In this document: piece by piece, positions 47,380 through 57,702 of the stretch
Position numbering within the stretch: position 1 is the first letter of the stretch
Layout: each line of letters begins with the position of its first letter
Assembly (NCBI GenBank): GCA_032716605.1
Contig: CM064580.1
Coordinates: forward strand, 31,351,684 to 31,415,683
Origin: Paralithodes platypus
Taxonomy: Eukaryota > Arthropoda > Malacostraca > Decapoda > Lithodidae
Direction of reading: 5' to 3'
Length of the DNA stretch: 64,000 nt
Program-made: the position numbers and the translations under genes
The notes under the pieces: model-generated
What the model was told of the DNA's origin: nothing
Databases searched by the model: none
The model's input: the letters and a program-made list of their open reading frames with translations, nothing else

Positions 47380-48790
47380 ACAATTGTGTGCTCAGACGTA
47401 GATATATCGGTCGGTTTTATTGTATTTTATCTGTTTTAATTAGTTTTGTATTTGTTTTTTTCTTCTTGTTTTTTTTTTTTTGCGGGGGGGTTCTCTTTAG
47501 CTTTGTTTATCTGTGTTTATAATTAATGTTTTTTATTTTACACTTTTTGTCGCTATTGTTCAAGAGGTACTGCAGGCATATATTTCCTAACGCTGTATTG
47601 CTGTGTTGGGTTGTAGAGATACTAGCTAAGTCTGTTTCAACGCTAGCTGTCCATTTTTATCTATCTTTGTAATTCAGTTTATGTCTGTATGGTATTATGT
47701 CATCAGCTTCTTTTTTCGTTTATTGAGATGTACTGGAGGAATATGCTTTTATCGTAGTTTTTCATTTGTTATATGATGGTGGTGTGCTCAGACGTATAGA
47801 TACTAAGGTAGAGTCTCTTTTACGTGTTTCGTTAATTGTGTGACTACATTATTATATCATAAACTTTTACTGTTGTCTCTGTGTCTCAAGAGTTAGGAAG
47901 GGAATATAGTTGTATCGTTATATTACCTCCTTTATACGATGTTGGTGTGTTCAGACGTAGCGATAGCAGTCTGTATTAAGGGGGGTGACCTGTTTGTGTT
48001 CTGTCCTTTTCTATCTTTCTCTGGCTTGTATCTATTTGGCCCCATTCAGTCTACTGTTTTAAGACGTTTATCCCCATCCAGGTGTCAATTTCTTACTGGT
48101 GACCGGTAGCGAGCCAGCATATTTTTTATTTTTGTTAGACAGCAGGCTAAACTTTTACATTTTTCGATAGAAAAATTTCTCCGGCGAAGCCGGATTTCAT
48201 CATATAATGCTGGCTCGCTATCGCTCGCCAGGAAGAAATCGACACCAAGATGGGGATAAACGCCTTAAAATAGTTGGCTGAATGGGGCCGAATGGATACA
48301 AGCCATAGAAAGAGAGAAAAGGACAGAAATAACAAAAAGCAGGTCACCCCCCTTAATTGTTAAGTGTCACTTTTACTCTTTGTCTGTATTGTATGTCTTT
48401 ATTTTCTACTGTTGTCTCTGTTTTTCAAGTAGTACTGGGTATTATATTATTGTTATTTATATCCTTCTTTATATACTTTTGGCATGGTCAGAGTTAGAGA
48501 TGCAAGAGTCTGTTTTATGTTGCATTTGTCACTTTTCTCGGTGCATATATAAGTTTTATGTGTGTATTTTTCATTAGAGTCTATGTTATGCAAGGGGTAC
48601 TGAGGGAATTCGTGTTTATCGTTTTATCTCATCCTTTATGTGATTTTGGTGTGTTTCCGGCTATACTATTGTTATATCATGTCTATATTTTACAGTGTTG
48701 CCCCTGTTATTCATGAGTTACTGGAGATAATTTTGTTAATAATTGTATATTCTCCTTTACGGTGTTGGTGAACTGATACGTAGGCCTATA
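47380..48790. repeat. Old degenerate satellite
   Basis: Variants of GTTGGTGTGCTCAGACGTAG recur near 47385, 47772, 47940, 48478, 48644 and 48762. Each is preceded by text like TACTGGAGGAATAT and a TTTATATGA-like segment. The period is roughly 170-190 bp once the insertion at 47976-48356 is removed. Units are strongly diverged. Confidence 0.55.
47976..48356. mobile_element. Fold-back MITE with ~150-bp inverted arms at TTAA
   Basis: TTAA at both edges (47976-47979, 48353-48356). GGGGGGTGACCTG on the left mirrors CAGGTCACCCCCC on the right, and the mirrored similarity continues inward for about 150 bp to AGCGAGCCAGCAT on the left and ATGCTGGCTCGCT on the right. The loop between is about 75 bp. 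It has no coding capacity. It sits inside the degenerate satellite. TTAA suggests piggyBac-type mobilisation, though the ends differ from families A and B. Confidence 0.85.
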
Positions 48791-50022
48791 TATACTTCAA
48801 CGAACAGATATTGCAAACAAAAATCATATACTTTTATCCCGTGTCTATAATGCTAATTCTATTATATTTTCTGAACTATTCAATGTTACCTTCGTTTTTT
48901 AGACGTAAGCGGATCTGATGATTATGTGAAACGTTTGGCAAAGCCTGAAGTCACGGCCATCGTTTACTTTACGACCCTTCCTCTACCCTGTGAATCCCCT
49001 TCTATCATGTTTATGGACTTACAGAAACATAGCCAAGTGATATATGGTATTTATGCATGTTAACGACGTCAGTTACATGCTGGTATCGTGTTATTTATGG
49101 TGTGACTAATAATAACGAATAATTCCATATCCTGATGCAAATTGACAACTGACACTGAAGTTTGTAGTCAAAGTATACGTTTTACAATGCAATAGATTAT
49201 CATCTAATACAAGAAAATGTTTGTTATTATTGGTGCTAACATCAGGTGGATTAGCTCTGCATTTTTCCTCCTCCCTTTTATGTAGCTTGTGTGGTCAGAC
49301 TGTATAGGGAGGTTGGAAATATGAAGAATGGAGGGACTGCTCGCTAAATCTGCACTCCAAACATCCTTTACATACTGAACATTAATAACTTCTCAGGGTG
49401 GACAATTGTAGAATGCAAGCACATTGCCTAAATGTTAATAATATACATGCATTAATAATCTGAACTGACTAGGTCACAGCTATCAATAAAATTAACTTCC
49501 GATACTGCTTCATTAAATTTTATTTAATACAGATGTTCCAGATATGATGGTTTTACACTCACAAACATTAATTAACTTAAAAATATTTAAATATTATAAC
49601 CTTTAACACGATGCACTGAAGCATTAGATACATAATATAGTACTCTAATATTACGTTTGATTTCGGTACAGACTCAATTAAGTGTCTAGTTTTTATGGTT
49701 TAACAAGTGTCAAGGGCACAAGGTTGTCATTGGTCCATTCTGTGTTTACCGAGAGGTCTGTACTGGGTTGTGTTTGTGTTATGTCAATGGAGTGCAGGGC
49801 TTCAAGTACTATATATCCTATTATGGTGTGAGGTGGGCCAACACGGTGGTGGATGTGTGGCTTTGTGTTGGCAATCATTTGAGATAGTGGTAGGATGGGA
49901 TAGATGCGTTTCGTATAGTTCCAGGCCTTTTATAGTTAATCCAACCCTAATCTCTATCACTAAACACTGGGATTCGAACATCAATATTCAGGTGAGTGTA
50001 CCAGCTTAACATGGGCATAAGG
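48791..50022. other. Unassigned intergenic DNA
   Basis: AT-rich. Short ORFs at about 49700-50000 on both strands have no recognisable domain. Confidence 0.35.
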
Positions 50023-50161
50023 GACCAACAATCAGTGTTCTTCAGAGCTCTCTCAGTGCATAACCCCTCCTTTGTAGTGAGTTCGAGGCACCTACCTTTC
50101 AACACAATTCCACTCCTATTCTGTCCAGCTCTCTAACCCAATAATTAACAAAGTCTTTCTA

Positions 50162-50767
50162 ATGACTCTATTCACACTCATCCCCCACCCCCCACCCCCC
50201 CAGGACAACTTTCAGTTAGTGAGAAGCAATGTGCGTCCCAGTACCAGGAAGGTCATCCCGACATCATGCCAAAACCGCTTCAAGATTCTTGCTATTGACG
50301 AGGAAGAGGAAACAGAAGAAGTTCGGCTTGTGGGCAACTCCATGGTCCGTGATCAACTAGCGGAGTTCTGCGCCATGGCACCCAGGACCAGAAAGCGTTT
50401 CTGTATCCCGGGTGGCGGCGTGGACGACAATGTTGCGGCTGTGGAAGAGGTTTACAGGCTCGCCCCCGCAAGCACTACGTATGTCATCCACGTTGGATCT
50501 AACGATGTCCAACGGACGCGGTCAGAGGAACTACTTTGCAAGTACTGGCGGCTGATCAGGTCCTACAAGGAAAAATCTAATAGAATCTTAATTTCAAGAA
50601 TTGTTCCCCAGATTGATGTAGAAAACCGATTCTACAACATAGCTACCAGTACAAATCGCCGACTAGCCAACCTCTGCAGAGAGGAGGACATCGGCTTTGT
50701 CGACACATGGGATCATTTTTACTATGATAAATCTTTGTTTTCAGGAGATGGTGTACATCTCAATTAA
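50162..50767 (+). CDS. CR1-A ORF1 with SGNH/esterase-like domain
   Basis: A 201-residue open frame. After a basic Pro-rich start the domain shows the blocks of SGNH hydrolases: LVGNSM (nucleophile-type Ser at residue 60, in GNS rather than GDS), HVGSNDV (Asn at about 114) and GDGVHLN (Asp 196, His 199). Esterase domains in ORF1 are known for CR1-type LINEs, where ORF1 product binds RNA and membranes or lipids are suspected partners. The start shown is simply the first start codon. The true N-terminus, perhaps with a PHD-type finger, is missing or lost. The nucleophile context is unusual but typical members of the fold vary there. Confidence 0.75.
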   Translation: MTLFTLIPHPPPPQDNFQLVRSNVRPSTRKVIPTSCQNRFKILAIDEEEETEEVRLVGNSMVRDQLAEFCAMAPRTRKRFCIPGGGVDDNVAAVEEVYRLAPASTTYVIHVGSNDVQRTRSEELLCKYWRLIRSYKEKSNRILISRIVPQIDVENRFYNIATSTNRRLANLCREEDIGFVDTWDHFYYDKSLFSGDGVHLN

Positions 50768-50874
50768 GTAGGAGCTGCATGTCTTCGTTGTCTGCTGAAC
50801 GATGCAGTCAAGGATTTCCGTTCAAAAAAACGGGGTCAACTGGGGGTATCCAGGCAGGGTAGTGTGTAGGGAAG

Positions 50875-51299
50875 GTGTGGTAGAGTGGTCTTGCCACTGG
50901 ACTGGTAATGCAATGGACCCGGGTTCGAATCCCAATATGTCAATGGGAAGATATGGATGTGTGCTGTACCTAGTTTCAGTGCATTACCACAGCACACCGA
51001 AATGCCAAAAAAATACCCTCATTGTTCCCTGATTAAATAGCATTGTATGAATATTCCCATATTCAATATATGTTACAGGGGGCCAATGCCTAGTGAGTTA
51101 ATTGCTCAATAGGTGGCGCTCTGAAAGTGTGGGCGATGAGACGGTGAAGCGCAGAGGCGGAGCAGCTTCAGAGATGGAGTTGCTTCGAGCCGGGGTGCTT
51201 CGCATGTCTCACTCCCTAGACTGGAACAAGACCTAAGGGGCCTCACCGTGTTCAGCGGTGTAGTGCAAAGGCTCTAAACCTATGCCCAAGAGCGAGTAG
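50875..51299 (+). mobile_element. tRNA-derived SINE between CR1 ORF1 and ORF2
   Basis: Head with GGTAGAGTGGTC and GGGTTCGAATCCC, then the same body and 3' end as the minus-strand copy at 17173-17628. It lies exactly between the end of ORF1 and the first in-frame ATG of ORF2, at 51300. No target duplication could be fixed. Confidence 0.8.
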
Positions 51300-51621
51300 A
51301 TGGAATATAGAAAAAACAAAAACAGTCAAATACGAACTGAAAATTCAGACAATGCGCAGTCAGTAACATCCAACTCTAATACTCTGAAGGTGTTCTATGT
51401 AAATGGTCGTAGCATACGCAATACATTTTCAGATCTAGAGGAAATCGTGTTTACAGAACATTATGATATAATCGGCATTACAGAATCTTGGTTAAATACG
51501 GAAAACAGAGACTTTATAGCCGAATATACGTTTCCTGGTTATACAATATTTGAGAAAAGTCGGATCAATAAAAATGGAGGAGAAGTTCTGTTTTTCTATA
51601 AAGGAAAGTCTTAATCCCGTC

Positions 51622-51880
51622 TTAATGCCTTACGAGCGGGCCCGTAAGGAATTTCTACTACCCGCTAAGTGGGGGGTCTTACCCAAAATGGCCTTGTTTC
51701 CGTGCTCTTTTTCATGCATAAACAAGAGCCAGAGCGTAATACAATTATGTATCCCTGAAAGGGCATTAATTCAGCTTTCCAATGACACCGGAACCATCCT
51801 CCTACGACCACGTGTTCTCTTGCAACTAATGTGCAAGACGAAGGAAAAATCCCTAAAATACGGTAATTTCTTGACATAAT
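51622..51880 (+). mobile_element. Diverged, truncated family A MITE
   Basis: Starts TTAATGCCTTACGAGCGGGC and follows family A through ATGTATCCCTGAAAGGGCAT and CAGCTTTCCAATGACACC. The right TIR is not found, and CR1 sequence is also lost at the join, so a deletion removed the right end. Confidence 0.7.
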
Positions 51881-53059
51881 ACCCTGTGTAGTGAGGGGGA
51901 CTGACAGTGAAGTTTATGAACAAATTGCAGAAATAACTAACATACAAGATACCGTAATTCTTGGCGATTTCAACTTACCCGTGACTAAATGGGGTGATAT
52001 TCTTACTTCACACTCTGGATACGACCTCTATGCCAACTTGCAAGAAATTTCACATTTTCAATTTGTACAATCTCCGACCCGTGGTAATAATGTGCTTGAC
52101 CTTGTACTCGCAACAAAAGAAGACTTGGTAGAGAGTTTATATAATGGTGATTAATTTAGCAACAGCGACCATCCTACGATAACTTTCAATTTAAAGTTTA
52201 ATAGTAACAACCCAAATAACAGCTTTGAGAAAGTCCCTAATTTCAAGAAAGCACATTTTCATAAACTTAGATCAATGTTTAAAGAAACTGACTAGAGCTT
52301 TCTGACTAACAATAACGACATAAATACATCTTGGGAGTTTTTCACAACCACTTACCTTAAGGCAGTGCAAGACTGCATACCATCGAAAATACGGCGTATA
52401 GGCCATAATGATAAGCCCAAAGGGTGGAACAAAGAGATTTCAGACAGTTTGCTTGCTAAAAAGTTTGCTAATGATAGAGTAAAATCCTCACAAAAAGACG
52501 AAGAACGGGTGAAATTTGTAGAAGTACGACGCAAAGCCAAAAAGGTAATCAAGCAAAGTAAAAAGACCCTGGAGTTACATGTTGCGAATCAAAGTAAAAC
52601 AAACCCGAAAAAATTCAATAGTTATATCAGAAAGAAAAAGTAGTTACTGTTGGACCATTAGTCGATGAAAATGGAGAATACACCAAAGATGAAGTACAAA
52701 ATAGTAATGCCATCAATGCCTTTTTTGCATCAGTTTTTACAACAGAAGACCTCAGTGATATCCCTACACCATCGCCGATTCAGATTGATAATTCAGTTGT
52801 TCTAAGCAATATCACCATTACAGAGAGAGAAGTATTGAATTGTTTAGATAAACTCAAGGTAAATAAAACGCCTGGACCTGATACAATCTCACCTAGAGTT
52901 CTAAAGGAAGCTAAGGATGAGCACTCCAAACCACTGACATTGCTATTCAATAAATCCTTGCAGCCTGGAACTATGCCTGATCAGTGGAAGCTAGCCAACG
53001 TAACACCGATACTTAAAAAAGGCAGCAAATCCCTACCCAGTAGCTATCGTCCAATTAGC

Positions 53060-53378
53060 TTAACCCCTCCAATCCCAGCGTATATATATGTCAGTAGATA
53101 AGTAACTCCCAGTCCCAGCGACGTATATATCCGTCAGTAATGTACTTTCCTTGTAACTGCCTGTACAGTACAACCCTGTACCAAGTGTACCAGTTACCAC
53201 GACCTTTTGAGCGCTGCTCCCGTATTGGCAGCACTTCTCAGCTTATATGAGACCCACTGAAGGGAAACTAGAGCCAGTGTTGCCTCATCTATAGGTGGTC
53301 TCTCCTGCCATTTTTGCCACATTTCTTGGGACTGCTGGGGACTTTTATTACTGTATCCAACAGTACAGTACGGGTTAA
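53060..53378. mobile_element. TTAA-flanked MITE in CR1-A RT
   Basis: TTAA at 53060-53063 and 53375-53378; left end TTAACCCCTCCAATCCCAGC, complement of the right end TTAACCCGTACTGTACTG. Removing it with one TTAA restores the RT codons for RPISLTSVAC. The start resembles family B ends (TTAACCC...CCCAGC). 319 bp, no coding capacity. Confidence 0.85.
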
Positions 53379-55085
53379 CCTCAGTTGCATGTTAAATGCT
53401 AGAAACACTCATAAGAGACAGACTCGTAAATCACTTAGATGAAAAAAAGATACTAAAGATATTCAACACGGCTTTCGTAAAAATCGTTCCTGTTTAACAA
53501 ACCTCTTAGACTTCTTCCACGATTTCCTCAACCTATATAATGAGAGTAAAGCTGTAGATATTATATACCTTGATTTTCAAAAGGCCTTTGACAAAGTTCC
53601 CCACTAATGTTTACTGCTAAAACTAAAAGCGCATGGAATACAAGACGGTGTGTTGAAATGGATAGAAAATTGGCTCAGCGACAGAAAGCAAAGAGTAGTC
53701 ATAAATAGTAAGGCATCTAAATGGACCAATGTAAGTAGCGGGGTACCCCAGGGATCGGTACTAGGACTTATTATCTTTCTAATTTACATCAACGACATAG
53801 ATGAGGGTCTCACCTGTACAATCTCAAAATTTGCTGACGATACAAAAATTGTAAATAGCGTACTCTCAAATGAACAAGTTGATGATATGCAACACAATCT
53901 AGATAAGTTATCATGGTGGTCCCAAATTTGGCAAATGAGTTTCAATGCGGATAAATGTAAAGTACTACATATCGGATACCAAAATGAGAAAGCAAACTAT
54001 TCGATGAATGGCACTCAGCTTAAGAATGTAAACAGAGAAACCGATCTGGGAGTAACAATATCGAGTAACCTAAAACTGAGTCAACAATGTTCAGAAGTTG
54101 TTAAGAAGGCAAACAAAATAATTGGCTTTATAGGCAGGTCATTTGAGCATAAATCCAAAGACGTTATCCTAACCCTTTACAATTCCTTAGTCCGCCCTCT
54201 TCTGGAATACTGCGTTCAATCCTGGTGCCCTTATTACCAAAAAGATATAGACAAGCTAGAACGAGTTCAACGTAGAGTTACCAAAATTATACCTAGCCTA
54301 AAGAACAAACCATACGAGGAGCGTCATAGATAATTAAATCTATTTCCTTTAACCCAGTGCAGATTAAGAGGCTACTTAATTCAAGTCTTCAAAATCATCA
54401 AAGGCATCGACAATATGAACTGTAGTAAGTACTTCACTATCGACCAATCTAATTACACGCGGGGAAACGGTTGCAAAATTATTGGTAAATCTTTTATCTC
54501 ACACAAATCTAAGAATTTCTTCTTCAATCGAGTTGTCAACTTGTGGAATGGGCTTTCCCGTGACATTATAGACTGCATCATCGTTGATTCATTTAAACTT
54601 CGCCTAGACAAATATCTCGCATCAAACCCGCGATTGACTCTGTTTGTAAATGAATACCTTTATTTTATCCCACCCTCAGTTACTAACCCATCTGTCCCCT
54701 ACTAACTTCCTAATCCTGCCATGGATATTAGTTCCAGGGCAGTAGTTCCCTTTCCAATGTTCCCTTACCCACTCTAAACCACTGTTTGGACACTTGATCC
54801 TCAGTGTTTGGGAAGACAAGCAGCCTAGAAGGGTCACTAGATATGTTGTCGCTTGATTTCCTTTGTACTCCTTTCTACTCAACTATGTGAACTCGGCAAC
54901 TCTCTCTCTCAATCAATATTTCCTTCATCCTATCACTTAGACTGCTTTAAGATTCGTGTGTCAAGACTTTTTGAACCCAACGTCCCTTGAATTTGGCTAT
55001 GTCACTCTTTAGTTTTTGGGGGAGATGCTCGTTACATGTAGCCTGCCATTTGTCTCCTTCATACACATATAACAAAATGTATGTC

Positions 55086-55439
55086 TTAAGGGGGAGGTAG
55101 ATGCTTTTCCTTGACCCCCTTCTCCCTCATGTTTATCCCCAATAGTTATGATATTTTCATATGTTTGCCCCACTAGTTTGGCGATTGTAAGACCTTTCAC
55201 CCCATTTCTTTGTCAGTATTAAGACCTTGTGTGTAATTGATATGTCGATTTATTTGTTGGCCAGCTATAGCGAGCCTGTAATATAGCAGTAACTGGCCTC
55301 CATCAGGGACATTTTTCTATCAAAACATTTTCAAATTTATCTTGAAGAAGGGTTTTGATTTTTTTTTTAAAACTTGATGGAGATCTAAGGAGGAAACTAA
55401 AAATAAAATACAAAAATATATAAATAAGCAAATAATGTG
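55086..55439. other. Spacer between two tail-to-tail jockey copies
   Basis: About 350 bp between the 3' end of the plus-strand jockey and the 3' end of the minus-strand jockey. AT-rich, no features. Confidence 0.4.
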
Positions 55440-57702
55440 CCCATCCCCTCCCCCCCCCCTTTTTGTATTTTTGTTTTCCTATGTGGACGAGGGAGACGAC
55501 ATGCAAAACTGCCTGTGATGAGTGCCTCCCCCAGAGTCAAAAGAGTGACAGGGCCAAAATCAAGTAATGTTCGAGCCTAAATGTCTTGTCACACGGAGTT
55601 TGAAGCAATTTAAGTCATAGGATAAGGGAAAGATGGATTCAGGGAGAGAGTTCCAGAGCTCGGCTATTGAATAGAAGAAAGATTGGGAATAACATTTCAC
55701 TCTTAAATTGGAGAGTTGTACAGAGTAGTGGTGGAATTGTGTTGCAAGATGGGTACTACGTACCCTACGTTGAGAAAGTGGTATTCAGTGAGAGAGCTCA
55801 GAGGAACACTGATTATTGTAGAAGTGATAGAATAGCGAGAGAGATGCAACATTGCGGCGAAGAGAGAGAGATTGCAGAGAGTCGGTGAGTGAACGGGAGT
55901 TAATGATGAGAAAGACTTTCCTTTCTACTTTGTCTAGAAGTGCTGTGTTAGAGGATCTTCCCCACACATGTGAACAATGCTCAATATAAGGACGCACTGT
56001 GCCCCTGTACAGAGCAAGAAGCTGTGAAGGGGTAAAAAAAAACTTGCGGCAGTTGAACACACCCAGCTACTTGGAGGCCGCCTTAGCAAGAATGGTGATA
56101 TGGTCCTTCCAAGAGAGACCAGAAGAAAATGAGACACTGAGAATACTGAAAGTAGATGAAAGGTTGATTTTTGTATTGTTGAAGTGTAAAAGATAGTCTT
56201 CTGGGAGTTCACAACGGGTAGATAGATGGAGAAATTGGGTTTTGAAAGCATTAAATGCAACAAAGATTTCTTTGCACCAATGGAAAATGGTAGTTAGATC
56301 AGAGGATAAGTGTTTTATGGCTTAATTAAGTTTATTTTTGAGGGATTACGTGCTGGGGCATTCTGGAAAACTAGTTGAATAGTGTAAGGTAGAGTCATCT
56401 GCATATGAATGGAATGGAATGGAGGTACAGTTGAAAAGATCATTTACGAAAATCGGTGAGAGAATTGGAGATAGGACAAAACCCTGAGGAACACCGGAGT
56501 TGATAGGATGAGGAAGTGAACGATGGCCATCCACAATCGCAGCTATGGAACGGCCAGAAAGAAATTTAGAGACAATGGGGTCAGATGGAGGGATAGAAAC
56601 CGAAGAAAGGTAGTTTAGAAATTAGAGATTTGTGCCAGATTCTATCGAAGGCCTTCGATATATCTAGCACAATAGAAAAGGTCTCACCGAAATTCTAAAA
56701 GGAGGATGACCAAGAGTTAGTAAGATATGAAGGAAGATCACCTGTACAACAACCCTTAACCCGAGAACGGCCCGCCATTGTTTTTTAAAAGTGCACGCCA
56801 AGCGAGCATATTTTGCTTCATTCTTGCCTAAAATAGTCATTATCCGATTAATATCGTTATTACTTATTCCTATGCACCTATTTTACGTTTAATATGAAGA
56901 AATTAACATGTAACATCAATAAAACAAGTGGGAATAGTATTTGTGGGGTGAAAAAGACAAATTATTGCCAACCCTCCAGTCATGAGGTGAGAGGTGCGCG
57001 AGACATATACCCTCCCTCTTTGAGGCCTGAAGGCAGACTGATCTCTCTCTCTTGCTATCTATCTCTTCCCACGCTCTCTCTATGTGTCCCTGATGACCTT
57101 GAAACCGGGTGAGAGATATTGGCGCGGTAAATAAACCGATAAACAAGGGAATAAGAGGAAATATAGGTGATAATTGAAGGGGGGGGTTGACACATGTGGA
57201 GGAGTGATAGCAGGTATAGCGGGGAATTATCTCACCTACTCACATATTCCTTTGTTTTGAGTGATTTTGGGGTATTTTAAATTACTTTTTTTTAGGTCTT
57301 GGTTCTTAACCTAAGACGTGCGCATGGGGGGTATGAGACACCACACGCCTGTGCGCACGTATTTGAGCTGTTCCCATCACTAACATCGTTATTTTACCAT
57401 AAATAGCATTAATACTTATCCATATGCGCCTATTTTAGGTTGATTATAAAGGAATTAACCTGTTACAGCAATAAAACAAGTGGAAACAGCGTTTGGATGG
57501 TCAAAATCGTCGATACAGGCTGGGAGTTACATAATGTATGGCTGAGGCAACCTCCCTCTCCTCCTCCCCTCCCCTTGTCTGGAGAGACACTGTTACGCAA
57601 TAGTCTCTCTCCCGCTCTTTCCCACGCTTGGTAACAGTGATGACAACGCCCTGCTACCAACTCGCTAATGTTAGCACGAAAATAGACCACAGAATAAGGG
57701 AA

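Larger units (their letters stand above)
51300..54705 (+). pseudogene. CR1-A ORF2, broken by two MITEs and stops
   Basis: Endonuclease: VFYVNGRSIRN, ITESWLNTENRDF, then the MITE at 51622-51880, then ILGDFNLPVTKW and PTRGNNVLDLV. Linker and reverse transcriptase: LDKLKVNKTPGPD, SYRPISLT, the MITE at 53060-53378, a KAFDKVPH with a stop after it (about 53606), SSGVPQGSVLG, FADDTKIVNSVL, NADKCKVLHIGY, LERVQRRVTK. C-terminus: CSKYFTIDQSNYTRGNG, RVVNLWNGL, LRLDKYLASNPRL. Stops at about 52153, 53606 and 54332 and small shifts inactivate it. The catalytic FADD is intact, so the decay is mild. Confidence 0.85.
50161..54870 (+). mobile_element. Full-length CR1-like LINE (family A, copy 4)
   Basis: Flanked by a 6-bp direct repeat CTTTCT (50155-50160, 54871-54876) inside the jockey fragment. 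The pre-insertion reading, AAGTCTTTCTACTCAAC, matches other jockey copies. Order: ORF1 with an esterase-like domain, a SINE, ORF2 endonuclease, a MITE, the rest of the endonuclease, reverse transcriptase with a second MITE, a 3' untranslated end and TTGATTTCCTTTG tail. About 3.7 kb remain when the three insertions are removed. Confidence 0.85.
50023..55085 (+). mobile_element. Jockey-like LINE 3' end, split by CR1
   Basis: Bases 50023-50160 read QCSSELSQCITPP, then a segment ending at the SVQLSNPIINKVFL position. Bases 54877-55085 continue with SIFPSSYHLDCFKIRVSRLF and the tail to the 3' end. The break is exactly the CR1 insertion with its duplication CTTTCT. Without the CR1 the fragment is about 350 bp, 5'-truncated, as at 11130-11530. 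Confidence 0.8.

Noticed and set aside
49693..50009. Short ORFs on both strands at 49.7-50.0 kb
   Set aside because: No recognisable domain, no conservation within the window.
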